Positions 27,187 through 35,818 of a DNA stretch of 64,000 nt are shown here, one piece after another. The notes beneath the pieces are model-generated. The model was not told the origin of the DNA, did no database searches, and saw only the letters and a list, made by a program, of their open reading frames with translations. A program made the translations under genes and the position numbers. Numbering within the stretch: position 1 is the stretch's first letter; every line of letters begins with the position of its first letter. The stretch is taken from the NCBI GenBank assembly GCA_038363005.1, contig JBBQBI010000001.1:124001-188000 (forward strand). Reading direction: 5' to 3'. Source of the stretch: JAKOWB01 sp038363005 (GTDB lineage: Bacteria > Pseudomonadota > Alphaproteobacteria > Kiloniellales > JACOMY01).

Positions 27187-29079
27187 ATGGCACAGAACAA
27201 CGAGGAGCTGAACCGCCTGAAGTCGATGGGGCGGCGTGCGCTGCTGCTGGGCGGCGGGCAGCTGGCGCTGTTCGGCCTGATCGCGGCGCAGCTCTACAAG
27301 CTGCAGGTACTGGAGAGCGACAAGTACAAGTTGCTGGCGGAAGAGAACCGCATCAACATCAAGCTGCTGACGCCACCGCGCGGCCAGATCCTCGACCGCT
27401 TCGGCACGCAGCTGGCGGTGAACGAGCAGAACTACCGCGTCACCCTGACCCGTGAGAGCAGCCCGGACGCCGCCGCGACACTCGATCGCCTGGCGCAGAT
27501 CATCCCGATCGGTGCCGAGGAGCGGGCGCGGGCACTCGACACCAAGCGCAATCGCGCCTTCGTGCCGGTGACCGTGGCCGAGAACCTGACCTGGGACCAG
27601 GTCAGCCGCATCGAGGTCAATGCGCCCGACCTGCCGGGCATCGCCATCGAGGTGGGGCAGACGCGGCTCTATCCCTACGGCTCGATGCTGTCGCACATCC
27701 TGGGCTACGTCGCGGTGGTGTCGGAGCCAGAGCTGCAGGCTTCGGACGATCCGCTGCTGCAGCTGCCCGACTTCCGCATCGGCAAGAACGGCATCGAGAA
27801 GAACTACGACAAGGCGCTGCGCGGCAAGGCCGGCACCAGCCAGGTCGAGGTCAATGCCGTCGGCCGCACGATCCGCGAACTGTCGCGCCAGGAGGGCCTG
27901 CCGGGCCGCGAGCTGGTCACCACGCTGGACGTCAGCCTGCAGAACTTCTGCTGCCAGCGGCTGGTTGGCGAAACCGCGGGCTCGACCGTGGTGATGGACG
28001 TTAACAATGGCGACGTGCTCGCCATGGCGTCGATGCCGAGCTACGACAACAACGCCTTCACCAAGGGCATTTCCTCGGCCGACTGGAAGCTGCTAGTAGA
28101 GGACCCGCTGAAGCCGCTGGGCAACCGCACCATCGGCGGCACCTACGCGCCGGGGTCCACCTTCAAGGTGGCGGTGGCATTGGCGGCCCTGGAGGCCGGC
28201 GTCAACCCGGACAGCACGGTCTACTGCCCCGGCGTCTACAGCCTGGGCAACGCCAAGTTCCACTGCTGGAAGCGCGGCGGCCACGGCCACGTCAATCTGC
28301 ACGACGGCCTGAAGCATTCCTGCGACGTCTTCTTCTACGACGTGGCGCGTCGCGTCGGCATCGATCGCATCGCCGAAATGTCCTTCCGCCTGGGTCTCGG
28401 CGCGCCGACCGGGATTGACCTGCCGAGCGAGAAGGGCGGCATCATCCCGACCCGCGACTGGAAGCTGGCCAACATGGGCGAGCCCTGGCAGGGCGGCGAG
28501 ACGCTGGTCACCGCCATCGGCCAGGGCTTCGTACTGACGACGCCGCTGCAGCTCGCGGTCATGGTGGCACGCATCTGCAACGGCGGCTTTGCGGTGACGC
28601 CGCATCTGCTGCGCGGTTTCCGTGACCAGACCGCCGACGACCCGGCGCCGCCGCCGGTCTTTCCGCCGATGGGCGTCAATCCGGCGCATCTGGCGGCGGT
28701 GATCGCCGGCATGAACGGCGTGACCAACGAACAGGGCGGCACCGCCTATCGCAACCGCATCACCGAAGAAGGCTGGGAAATGGCCGGCAAGACCGGCACC
28801 AGCCAGGTGCGCCGCATCTCCATGGCCGAGCGCGCGCAAGGCGTGACCAAGAACGAGGACCTGCCCTGGCACCGCCGCGACCATGCGCTCTTCATCTCCT
28901 TCGCGCCGGTGCACGCGCCGCGCTATGCCTGCGCCGTGGTGGTCGACCACGGTGGTGGCGGCTCGGCCGTGGCGGCGCCGATCGCGCGCGACATCCTGAT
29001 CGAGGCGCAGCGCCGCGACCCGCTGGCCCGCGCGCCGCTGCCCATCGTCACCGCCGCGCAGCCGGTCAAGCAGGGCTGA
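27187..29079 (+). CDS. mrdA: Penicillin-binding protein 2 (elongasome transpeptidase)
   Basis: PBP2 cross-links peptidoglycan during side-wall growth, working with RodA and MreCD. The 630-residue product has an N-terminal membrane anchor (about residues 20-40), the dimerisation/pedestal domain with PPRGQILDRFGTQLA near residue 60, and the transpeptidase domain: active serine 324 in APGSTFKVAV, SCD motif in LKHSCDVFFYD, and K535-T-G in MAGKTGTSQV. It starts 11 bp after mreD and ends 3 bp before rodA. Confidence 0.96.
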   Translation: MAQNNEELNRLKSMGRRALLLGGGQLALFGLIAAQLYKLQVLESDKYKLLAEENRINIKLLTPPRGQILDRFGTQLAVNEQNYRVTLTRESSPDAAATLDRLAQIIPIGAEERARALDTKRNRAFVPVTVAENLTWDQVSRIEVNAPDLPGIAIEVGQTRLYPYGSMLSHILGYVAVVSEPELQASDDPLLQLPDFRIGKNGIEKNYDKALRGKAGTSQVEVNAVGRTIRELSRQEGLPGRELVTTLDVSLQNFCCQRLVGETAGSTVVMDVNNGDVLAMASMPSYDNNAFTKGISSADWKLLVEDPLKPLGNRTIGGTYAPGSTFKVAVALAALEAGVNPDSTVYCPGVYSLGNAKFHCWKRGGHGHVNLHDGLKHSCDVFFYDVARRVGIDRIAEMSFRLGLGAPTGIDLPSEKGGIIPTRDWKLANMGEPWQGGETLVTAIGQGFVLTTPLQLAVMVARICNGGFAVTPHLLRGFRDQTADDPAPPPVFPPMGVNPAHLAAVIAGMNGVTNEQGGTAYRNRITEEGWEMAGKTGTSQVRRISMAERAQGVTKNEDLPWHRRDHALFISFAPVHAPRYACAVVVDHGGGGSAVAAPIARDILIEAQRRDPLARAPLPIVTAAQPVKQG

Positions 29080-29082
29080 CGC

Positions 29083-30237
29083 ATGGCCACCGCACGCCTG
29101 CTGCGCCGCCAGCCCGAGATGTCGATCGGGCGCAAGCTGCTGGAGATCAACTGGGGTCTTCTGCTGCTGCTCAGCCTGGTCTGCGGCTGCGGCCTGATCA
29201 TGCTCTATTCCGCCGCCGGCGGTTCGATGGAGCCCTGGGCGGTGCGCCAGGCGCAGCGCTTCGGGCTGGCGGTGACAGCGCTGCTGGTGGTGGCGCTGGT
29301 CGACATCCGCTTCTGGTTCCGCATGGCCTATCCGATCTATTTCGCCACGCTGCTGCTGCTGGTGACCGTGGAGTTCTTCGGCAGCATCGGCATGGGCGCG
29401 CAGCGCTGGATCGACCTGGGTTTCATCCAGCTGCAGCCGTCGGAGATGATGAAGGTGGCGCTGATCCTGGCGCTGGCCCGCTATTTCCATGGTGTCGCGC
29501 CGGAAGACATCGGTCGCATCACCACGCTGATCCCGCCGATGCTCATGGCCCTGGTGCCTGCCGGGCTGGTGCTGATGCAGCCCGACCTGGGCACCGCCGG
29601 CATGCTGCTGCTGGCGGCGCTGATGCTGTTCTTCATCGCCGGCGTGCGGTTGTGGATGTTCGGCGTGGTGCTGGCGCTGGCCGCCGCGGCGGTGCCGGTC
29701 GGCTGGGGCTTCCTGCACGACTACCAGCGCCAGCGCATCGAGACCTTCCTGAACCCTGAAATCGATCCGCTGGGCGCCGGCTACCACATCACGCAGTCGA
29801 AGATCGCGCTGGGCTCCGGCGGTATCTGGGGCAAGGGCTACATGCTGGGCAGCCAGAGCCATCTGAACTTTCTGCCCGAGAAGCAGACCGACTTCATCTT
29901 CACCATGCTGGCCGAGGAATGGGGCCTGATCGGCGCCCTGGTGCTGCTGGGGCTCTACGTCCTGCTGCTCGCCTATGGTTTCACCATCGCCTTCCGGGTG
30001 CGCAACCACTTCGGCCGTCTGCTGGCGATGGGCGTGACCATCAACCTCTTCCTCTACGTCTTCATCAACATCGCCATGGTGATCGGCCTGATCCCGGTGG
30101 TCGGCATCCCGCTGCCGCTGATCTCCTATGGCGGCACGGTGATGCTGTCGCTGATGGTGGCCTATGGCCTGGTCATGTCGGCCTATGTGCACCGCGACCA
30201 GCGCATCTCGCGCCGCGGGTTGAGCGAGGAAGGCTAG
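29083..30237 (+). CDS. rodA: Rod shape-determining glycosyltransferase RodA
   Basis: RodA is the SEDS-family glycan polymerase that pairs with PBP2. The 384-residue product has about ten membrane spans, the SEDS segments QRWIDLGFIQLQPSEMMKV near residue 107, LNFLPEKQTDFIFTMLAEEWG near residue 265 with the conserved Asp, and PLPLISYGGT near residue 345. It starts three bases after the mrdA stop and ends six bases from a convergent gene. Confidence 0.96.
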   Translation: MATARLLRRQPEMSIGRKLLEINWGLLLLLSLVCGCGLIMLYSAAGGSMEPWAVRQAQRFGLAVTALLVVALVDIRFWFRMAYPIYFATLLLLVTVEFFGSIGMGAQRWIDLGFIQLQPSEMMKVALILALARYFHGVAPEDIGRITTLIPPMLMALVPAGLVLMQPDLGTAGMLLLAALMLFFIAGVRLWMFGVVLALAAAAVPVGWGFLHDYQRQRIETFLNPEIDPLGAGYHITQSKIALGSGGIWGKGYMLGSQSHLNFLPEKQTDFIFTMLAEEWGLIGALVLLGLYVLLLAYGFTIAFRVRNHFGRLLAMGVTINLFLYVFINIAMVIGLIPVVGIPLPLISYGGTVMLSLMVAYGLVMSAYVHRDQRISRRGLSEEG

Positions 30238-30243
30238 GCTCGC

Positions 30244-31953
30244 CTATTCCCCCTCGGGCACCGGCTTGGCAAGCGAGGCGGCACGGATGGCCGACAGCGT
30301 GGTCGAGGGCGTGATGATCTCGGAGTCCAGGATCAGCTCCAGCAGCGCCGGCTTGCCGCTGGCCAGCGCGCGCTCCAGCGCCGGGGCGAAATCCTCGGTG
30401 CGCTCGACCCGCTCGCCGAAGGCGCCATAGGCGCGGGCCAGCGCGGCAAAGTCGGGATTGTGCAGCTCGGTCGCCGAGATGCGGCCGGGGTAATGCCGCT
30501 CCTGGTGCATGCGGATGGTGCCGTAGCTGCCGTTGTTCACCACGACGATCAGGATCGGCAGACCGTACTGCACGGCGGTCGCCAGCTCCTGGCCGTTCAT
30601 CATGAAGCAGCCGTCGCCGGCGAAGGCCACCACCGGACGCTCGGGATAGAGGCGTTTGGCGGCCACCGCCGCCGGCGTGCCATAGCCCATGGAGCCCGAA
30701 GTCGGCGCCAGCTGCGTGCCGAAGCCGCGGTAGACGTGGAAGCGATGCAGCCAGGTGGCGTAGTTGCCGGCGCCGTTGCAGAGGATCATGTCGGGGCCCA
30801 GCCGCTCGTCGAGCGTGCGCACCACCTGGCCCATCTGCAGCGGGCCGGGCGTGGTCGGCGGCGTCGACCAGGCCAGGTAGTCGGCCCGCGCCTCGGCACG
30901 CCAGGCGGCCCAGGCCGGCTTGGCCGGCGGCGTCAGCGCCGCGACGGCGGTGGCGAAGGCGCCCGGCGTGGCGTTGATCGCCAGGTCGGGCTGGTAGACG
31001 TGGCCCAGTTCCTCGGCGCCGGCGTGGATGTGGATCAGCGGCTGCTGCGGGCGGGGGATCTGCAGCAGGGAATAGCCTGACGAGGGCATCTCGCCCAGGC
31101 GTCCGCCCAGCAGGATCAGGCAGTCGCTGTCCTTCACCCGCGCCGCCAGCTTCGGGTTGATGCCGATGCCGACGTCGCCGACGTAGTGGTCGCTGGCGTT
31201 GTCGAAGCGATCCTGGCGGCGGAAGGAGCAGCCGACCGGCAGGTCCCAGGCGGCGGCGAAGCGCTGGATCGCGCCGACGCTGTCGGCCGACCAGCCACTG
31301 CCGCCCAGCACCAGCAGCGGGCGCTGCGCCTTGCCCAGGCGTTCGGCGAAGGCGGCCAGGTCTTCGGCGCCGGGCCACGTCACGGTCGGGCGATAAGGGC
31401 GGGCGGCGGGCGCCGCGACGCGCTCGCGCAGCATGTCCTCGGGCAGCGCCAGCACCACCGGGCCGGGGCGACCGCTGGTGGCGGTGGCGAAGGCGCGGGC
31501 CAGGTATTCCGGGATGCGGCGGGTGTCGTCGATCTGCGCCACCCACTTGGCCATCTGGCCGTACATCCGGCGATAGTCGATCTCCTGGAAGGCCTCGCGG
31601 TCCTGCATGCTGCGCCCGACCTGGCCGATGAAGAGGATCAGCGGCGTGGAATCCTGGAAAGCGATGTGCACGCCTGGCGAAGCGTTGGTAGCGCCGGGGC
31701 CGCGGGTGACGAAGCAGATGCCGGGCTTGCCGGTCAGCTTGCCATAGGCGTCGGCCATCATGGCGGCGCCACCTTCCTGCCGGCAGACGGTGACGGCGAT
31801 GGAACTGGCGTCGTGCAGCGCGTCGAGCACCGCCAAGTAGCTTTCGCCCGGCACGCAGAACAGCTGGTCGACGCCGTGCAGGACCAGGTTGTCGACGATC
31901 AGCTGCCCGCCGCTGCGGAGGTTGGAGCGCGGGGCGGGTGCGGTGGTGCTCAT
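30244..31953 (-). CDS. Thiamine diphosphate-dependent enzyme, acetolactate synthase-like
   Basis: The 569-residue product has the three-domain layout of ThDP decarboxylases and synthases: N-terminal PYR domain with catalytic glutamate in CRQEGGAAMMADAYGKL, a middle domain, and the PP domain with GDGCFMMNGQELATA and the closing NNGSYGTIRMHQ. It differs clearly from IlvB in this window (normal GDG motif, no regulatory partner next to it), so a catabolic or specialised 2-keto-acid reaction is more likely than amino-acid synthesis. Substrate unknown. It may be transcribed together with the hydroxylase gene 85 bp upstream on the same strand. Confidence 0.85.
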   Translation of the reverse strand: MSTTAPAPRSNLRSGGQLIVDNLVLHGVDQLFCVPGESYLAVLDALHDASSIAVTVCRQEGGAAMMADAYGKLTGKPGICFVTRGPGATNASPGVHIAFQDSTPLILFIGQVGRSMQDREAFQEIDYRRMYGQMAKWVAQIDDTRRIPEYLARAFATATSGRPGPVVLALPEDMLRERVAAPAARPYRPTVTWPGAEDLAAFAERLGKAQRPLLVLGGSGWSADSVGAIQRFAAAWDLPVGCSFRRQDRFDNASDHYVGDVGIGINPKLAARVKDSDCLILLGGRLGEMPSSGYSLLQIPRPQQPLIHIHAGAEELGHVYQPDLAINATPGAFATAVAALTPPAKPAWAAWRAEARADYLAWSTPPTTPGPLQMGQVVRTLDERLGPDMILCNGAGNYATWLHRFHVYRGFGTQLAPTSGSMGYGTPAAVAAKRLYPERPVVAFAGDGCFMMNGQELATAVQYGLPILIVVVNNGSYGTIRMHQERHYPGRISATELHNPDFAALARAYGAFGERVERTEDFAPALERALASGKPALLELILDSEIITPSTTLSAIRAASLAKPVPEGE

Positions 31954-32038
31954 GCTGGGAAGTCCGGCTGCCGGGGAGGGGACGCCCAGCCGGCATAGCC
32001 GGGGCGCCGGGTCAGGTCAATCGGCGCCTGGAACAGGC

Positions 32039-32950
32039 CTACTCCGCCGCTTCCAGCGGCACGCGCGGCATCAGCGGCCGCTCGGCCGTCCGCCGGCCCT
32101 GCAGCCGGCGCCAGACGAAGGGCGCCGCGAGCTGGCCCAGGAAGCCCTTGGGCATGGCCTCGCGAATGCCGATCCGGCGCGGCGGCCGCCGCCCGGCCGG
32201 GCAGAACCAAGTGCCGAAGAGCTGGTCCCACAGCAGCAGGTTCTCGCCGTAGTTCCGGTTGCCCTCGCTGAGGTCGGGCGAATGGTGCCAGCGGTGCGTC
32301 TGCGGCGTGTTGAAGAGCCAGTTCAGCCCGCCGCAGCGCATCGCCACGTTGCAGTGCGTCAGCAGGCCGAAGAAGGCGGTGATCGAGGCGACGTAGAGGA
32401 AGATCGGCCCCGGCGCGCCGGCCAGGAACAGCAGCGGCTGGCTGAAGGCGATGGCCAGGATGGTGTCGCCGAAATGGAAGCGCCCGGTGTTGATCACCCA
32501 CAGGCGCACGACGCTGTGGTGCACCGCGTGATAGGGCCACAGCAGCGGCCATTCGTGCTTCAGGCGGTGCGCCCAGTAGAAGCCGAACTCGACGATCACC
32601 AGGCCCAGCAGCACCTGGCCCCACAGCGGCCAGGCGCGCGGCCAGGTGGCGCCGCCGTCGGGCGACACCGCCTCGGAGATGCCGAGCGCCGCGCCGGTCA
32701 CCACCATGACCTGCACGACACTCTTGTTCATGAAGGTGTGCAGCAGGTCGGCCGGCAGCTGGCCGTCGTTGGCCAGCCAGGCTTCCTCGTGCGGCAGGGC
32801 GCGCTCCAGCCCCCACAGCAGGGCGGCCAAGCCGAAGTACACCAGGTTGAAGACCAGCACCGTGCGGTCGGCCTGGATGCCCAGGTGGGTCAGCCAGATG
32901 CAGCTCACCAGCAGGCCGGGCCAGAGCAGGTAGGACAGGGCCTGACGCAT
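32039..32950 (-). CDS. Sterol desaturase / fatty acid hydroxylase superfamily protein
   Basis: A membrane di-iron hydroxylase or desaturase. The 303-residue product has several membrane helices in its first 200 residues and the histidine clusters HRLKH, HAVHH and HRWHH with the following NYGENLLLWDQLFGTW, which bind the two irons. The ATG at 32950 follows a perfect AAAGGAGG, which fixes the start. The substrate (sterol-like, hopanoid or fatty acyl) cannot be told from sequence. Confidence 0.88.
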   Translation of the reverse strand: MRQALSYLLWPGLLVSCIWLTHLGIQADRTVLVFNLVYFGLAALLWGLERALPHEEAWLANDGQLPADLLHTFMNKSVVQVMVVTGAALGISEAVSPDGGATWPRAWPLWGQVLLGLVIVEFGFYWAHRLKHEWPLLWPYHAVHHSVVRLWVINTGRFHFGDTILAIAFSQPLLFLAGAPGPIFLYVASITAFFGLLTHCNVAMRCGGLNWLFNTPQTHRWHHSPDLSEGNRNYGENLLLWDQLFGTWFCPAGRRPPRRIGIREAMPKGFLGQLAAPFVWRRLQGRRTAERPLMPRVPLEAAE

Positions 32951-33121
32951 GGAAGCTTGCCTCCTTTCTCGACGTGACCTTAGTGCCCTGGACGAGGTAC
33001 ACCCGGCAGCCAGTTCTCGGCTGTCCGCGGTAAGCCTCGCGATCCCGTTTGGCGAAAGTGTGATGCCCTCTGCCAACCGGCGCAACCTATTGCCGCCCGC
33101 CGCCGCCGCGCGACCGCCCGG

Positions 33122-33149
33122 TTGACAGCGACGCGCCGGTGCCTAGCTT
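33122..33149 (+). promoter_or_regulatory. Promoter for the small lipoprotein
   Basis: A perfect TTGACA (33122-33127) is followed after 16 bases by TAGCTT (33144-33149). The predicted start of transcription is about 30 bases ahead of the lipoprotein gene. Confidence 0.55.
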
Positions 33150-33188
33150 TGTCTCCAGGTGACCCGCACCCCCCGGAGGAGAGTCCCG

Positions 33189-33323
33189 ATGCGCCGCTTC
33201 ACCCTGATCCTGGCCCTGGCCACCGCCGGCCTGCTGGCCGCCTGCGCCGGCCCGGCGTCGCTGGACCCCTATCCGGAGGAGTGCATCACCCCGACCGCGC
33301 CCTGTCCGCCGGGCGGCGAGTAG
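33189..33323 (+). CDS. Small lipoprotein, 44 aa
   Basis: The frame reads MRRFTLILALATAGLLAACAG, a complete lipoprotein signal with lipobox LLAAC (Cys19), then a Pro-rich mature tail of 25 residues with two more cysteines. GGAGGAGA stands seven bases before the ATG and a good promoter lies upstream. Entericidin-like or small outer-membrane lipoproteins have this form, but the family is not recognised. After it come about 135 bp up to the tRNA gene, containing the tRNA promoter. Confidence 0.7.
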   Translation: MRRFTLILALATAGLLAACAGPASLDPYPEECITPTAPCPPGGE

Positions 33324-33379
33324 CGCCGGGCGCGCCGCGCCGCCCCCGACAGCCGCTTTGCCGCAGGGGCGATCCGGGC

Positions 33380-33408
33380 TTGCGGCCCCGGGCTTATCTT
33401 GCTATCAA
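33380..33408 (+). promoter_or_regulatory. Promoter of tRNA-Lys
   Basis: TTGCGG (33380-33385) and TATCAA (33403-33408) with a 17-base spacer lie 50 bp ahead of the mature tRNA. Position and spacing fit a tRNA promoter. Confidence 0.45.
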
Positions 33409-33458
33409 CCGCGCCGCTTCGGCGGATGGGCTTTGGCCTATCGGCCGGCACGAAGGAT

Positions 33459-33534
<76 letters not shown>

Positions 33535-33549
33535 TCCTTTCAAGCACTT

Positions 33550-33600
33550 AGCCGGTAACTCGGGAGATTTAGTCTCTCGTTTGTCTCCGGCTTTTGCTTT
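33550..33600 (+). terminator. Terminator after tRNA-Lys
   Basis: AGCCGG (33550-33555) pairs with CCGGCT (33587-33592), with an inner stem CGGGAGA/TCTCTCG, followed by TTTGCTTTT. It lies 15 bp after the tRNA. Confidence 0.65.
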
Positions 33601-33608
33601 TCCACCCT

Positions 33609-33878
33609 TCACGGCCCACCAGAAGTAGCGCTAAAACTGTTGGCTCGGTCGCACTCCTTGTAGAAGGGGTAGAGGTCGGGAGTGGGGCAGTTGCGGAGGA
33701 TGAGTGCGAGTTCCGCAGAGTTTGCGAGGCGGAGCTCCTTGGTGTCCTTGTCGCGGATGTTGATACGCTTGGTGTCGTGAAAGCGCTTGATCCCCTCGTC
33801 GCGTAAAGAGCGGATGTTGGCGGCGTGCGATTTTTGAAGCGCCGCACGTTCTTTGAAGATGTTATTTATTGAATCCAT
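33609..33878 (-). CDS. Small hypothetical protein, 89 aa
   Basis: The product is charged and mainly helical (NIFKERAALQKSHAANIRSLRDEG), with no signal peptide or membrane span, and is not recognised. The ATG has a GAGGGGGTG stretch about 10 bases upstream. Codon use is AT-richer than the chromosome around it. It is the first gene of the tRNA-linked region and points back towards the tRNA. A phage- or island-borne regulator would be a guess. Confidence 0.5.
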   Translation of the reverse strand: MDSINNIFKERAALQKSHAANIRSLRDEGIKRFHDTKRINIRDKDTKELRLANSAELALILRNCPTPDLYPFYKECDRANSFSATSGGP

Positions 33879-34127
33879 GAATTAGGTACACCCCCTCTAT
33901 TTCCCACATACCTTGGAAGGTCGTGTTGGGTGTGGGGTATGTGCAGATAGAGAGACCCTTCTTGCTTCCGTTCCTCAGTTACTAGGCAAGGGGATAACTC
34001 GCGCGCACATGAGGTCGTCCGTTGTCAGGGGGAAGACAGAGCGGACAATGATATGTGCGAACGAGCGTGCAGCCTTTTGATGGCGGTGGTTGCTGAGACA
34101 CCGTTTCTATCTTGATTTTCGGACACG
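33879..34127. other. Intergenic stretch with an inverted repeat
   Basis: No gene is visible on either strand. CACATACC (33905-33912) and GGTATGTG (33936-33943) form an 8-bp inverted repeat 27 bp upstream of the small minus-strand gene, at a place where an operator could lie. The remainder has no feature that I can assign. Confidence 0.4.
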
Positions 34128-34156
34128 AAAAAACCCGCAGCTTGCGCTTACGGGTT
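34128..34156 (-). terminator. Intrinsic terminator for the protease operon
   Basis: Read on the minus strand, AACCCG and CGGGTT form a stem, extended by AGC/GCT inside, followed by a run of six T. It lies about 140 bases after the stop of the membrane-protein gene, directly after the structured element. Confidence 0.8.
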
Positions 34157-34157
34157 C

Positions 34158-34242
34158 AATCGGCTGTCTGCAACGACCAACGTTGAAAGTATAACACGGA
34201 TAGAGCCGATTACACACTCAACGTTGTTTATTGGTCGTTGCA
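34158..34242 (-). ncRNA. Structured element: 18-bp stem with a possible pseudoknot
   Basis: TGCAACGACCAA-CGTTGA (34169-34186) is complementary to TCAACG (34218-34223) plus TTGGTCGTTGCA (34231-34242), giving an 18-bp stem with one 7-base bulge. The 31-base loop contains AGCCGATT (34204-34211), which is the exact complement of AATCGGCT (34158-34165) just outside the stem. The order A-B-A'-B' means a pseudoknot or two exclusive folds. On the minus strand it lies between the last gene of the protease operon and its terminator, so it would form the 3' untranslated part of that mRNA or a processed small RNA. A DNA-level role (protein or recombinase site) is also possible. Confidence 0.45.
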
Positions 34243-34298
34243 TAAGGGAAGTATACCGCATGTTAATCGTCACGCAATCCACTTACCTGTGGACAGCC

Positions 34299-34832
34299 TT
34301 AACGAAATGGAGGTCGGTCAGAGGGCTTGGGAGAGTAAACTGTCTTGTGAGTGGCTGACATAATTCTATCTCGGCGAGGATCGTAGTAGCACACCGTTAT
34401 GGTCACGGGGGATTTCCTAAAGATCGTTCCCGTGGATTTGTAGGTAAACGGAATGTCCTGAATGACGTGCGAGGTTGGGCCGAGGGCTTCCGATTCTTGT
34501 CTGAAAAGGCGATTTTCGTTATGAACCACATAAGGTATCTTCCCTTGCCCGAAGACAGCACCGCCGACGAGTTGCAGGCAAGCAAACCGAACATCAATCG
34601 ACCTAATGTCGATTGGTAGCTTCGAGCGATTCCATATCTCTAGTTTCAGTGCTCCATTATGTTGTCCCTCTTGCTCCAACATGAATGTCTGCATTGAAAC
34701 GAAAGCAACAGGCTTCCAGCCAAAATTATTGCGGTACGTCCAGAAGAGCGCTGCGCTGGTAACTAAAATGCTGGTGAGCGTCAGCGTGACGTAGGCGATG
34801 AATTGTGCAATCTGCACATCTGCGGGTTCCAT
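34299..34832 (-). CDS. Membrane-anchored hypothetical protein, partner of the protease
   Basis: The 177-residue product has one N-terminal membrane span at about residues 11-30 (FIAYVTLTLTSILVTSAALFW) and then a soluble domain that alternates short strands (ALKLEIWNRSKLPIDIRSIDVRFA; PVTITVCYYDPRRDRIMSATH), suggesting a beta-sandwich. No known family is recognised. The start was set at 34832, where GAGGAG lies eight bases upstream; only one base separates it from the protease stop codon, so the two are co-translated. Base composition is AT-rich relative to the chromosome. Together they look like one functional unit on an island. Confidence 0.7.
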   Translation of the reverse strand: MEPADVQIAQFIAYVTLTLTSILVTSAALFWTYRNNFGWKPVAFVSMQTFMLEQEGQHNGALKLEIWNRSKLPIDIRSIDVRFACLQLVGGAVFGQGKIPYVVHNENRLFRQESEALGPTSHVIQDIPFTYKSTGTIFRKSPVTITVCYYDPRRDRIMSATHKTVYSPKPSDRPPFR

Positions 34833-34833
34833 T

Positions 34834-35619
34834 TCAAACGCTCCTCGCATGGGCTGGCCGCCACAGCGTGCCATCTGCGTTGATGAGTGCAATTCGACGG
34901 GTGATGTAAGAAACCGCCGGCGGCTGAGCCTCCGGTAGATGAACGCTCTGCACCAGAACGCCTGCGATAAAAAACGTGCGGTCCATCCGCGATGAAACAG
35001 CCAGTAGCGGCGCTCCGCTGAAACCACCGAAGTTGTCGTGGCCCGGAGTGGTGGAAATCGGCCGGCCTGCGGTTGGGGTCTCGGCGTCCACCACAAGCTC
35101 GATCTCCTGTGCCGTTACCGCGCGCACAGAGAGGGCATTCGAGCAGCAGTCGTACTCAATGCGCTTGTCGTCGAGCACAGTGCGATCACGATTGGCGTAG
35201 CCAGTGAGCAGCACTCCGCCACCAACATCTGGCGGGTCGGGAGGCCATTCTGCCGCAGTGTAGGTAAGCGCCCGCTTCGCCACTTCTGCAAACTCGGCGT
35301 CTGAAATATGAAATGTCACAAGGTCGAGACCAGGATCTGCATCGATCTGACGCCCATCCCACTCAATGGGGACGTTGGCGATCCTTAGATGAAGGGTGGG
35401 ATTTGCTACGCGGTCCCTAAGAAACTGCGCGATGACGTGATGAGCGGTTACGCCGAAGAGGCTGCCATCGATGCGAAGAAAAAAGCAGGTGCCATTGTTC
35501 ATGACGGTGTGCGCGTCGTACTCGCTCGTCGCCCAGTGAATGAACGCCACATACTCCCGAGATTCCTCGTGAAGGACTCTGAGAAGGCCCTGCGGTATGT
35601 AGCGCGGGGGAGTTGGCAC
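34834..35619 (-). CDS. Trypsin-fold serine protease
   Basis: The product (about 261 residues) shows the S1-type triad in order: GTCFFLRIDGSLFGVTAHHVI with the His, GLDLVTFHIS with the Asp and DNFGGFSGAPLL with the Ser, where GFSGAP replaces the common GDSGGP. There is no signal peptide or membrane span, so it is probably cytosolic, unlike most S1 proteases. A GTG at 35619 follows GGGAG by five bases and is preferred; a TTG at 35631 also fits. It is coupled to the membrane-protein gene downstream and divergent from the vsr remnant. Cytosolic trypsin-fold proteases appear as effectors in several defence systems, which makes that a possible role here. Confidence 0.75.
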   Translation of the reverse strand: MPTPPRYIPQGLLRVLHEESREYVAFIHWATSEYDAHTVMNNGTCFFLRIDGSLFGVTAHHVIAQFLRDRVANPTLHLRIANVPIEWDGRQIDADPGLDLVTFHISDAEFAEVAKRALTYTAAEWPPDPPDVGGGVLLTGYANRDRTVLDDKRIEYDCCSNALSVRAVTAQEIELVVDAETPTAGRPISTTPGHDNFGGFSGAPLLAVSSRMDRTFFIAGVLVQSVHLPEAQPPAVSYITRRIALINADGTLWRPAHARSV

Positions 35620-35710
35620 GGGTGCTCCCAATGCAATCTAAGGTTCAGCAATCTATAGCTGCTCAGTAAGATGTGGGCTACATGCTCATGTTCACAGGTA
35701 ATGTCGCTAG

Positions 35711-35818
35711 ATGGCGGATACGCTCAAGAAAGAAGACCGCAGCGCGCGAATGGCGCCGATCCGCAATCGGGACACTGGTCCCGAGATTGTAGTGCGGCGC
35801 CTGGCACTGTCAGAGTAA
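35711..35818 (+). pseudogene. vsr: vsr (very short patch repair endonuclease), N-terminal remnant cut by the IS
   Basis: The frame reads MADTLKKEDRSARMAPIRNR then DTGPEIVVRRLAL and stops inside the IS end. This is the conserved N-terminus of Vsr-type mismatch endonucleases (RSxxMxxI, DTxPExxVRRxL). About 100 residues with the catalytic part are missing, because the IS6 element starts at 35803 and no vsr sequence resumes beyond it. Vsr genes usually accompany a C5-cytosine methyltransferase; none is present here. Confidence 0.85.
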
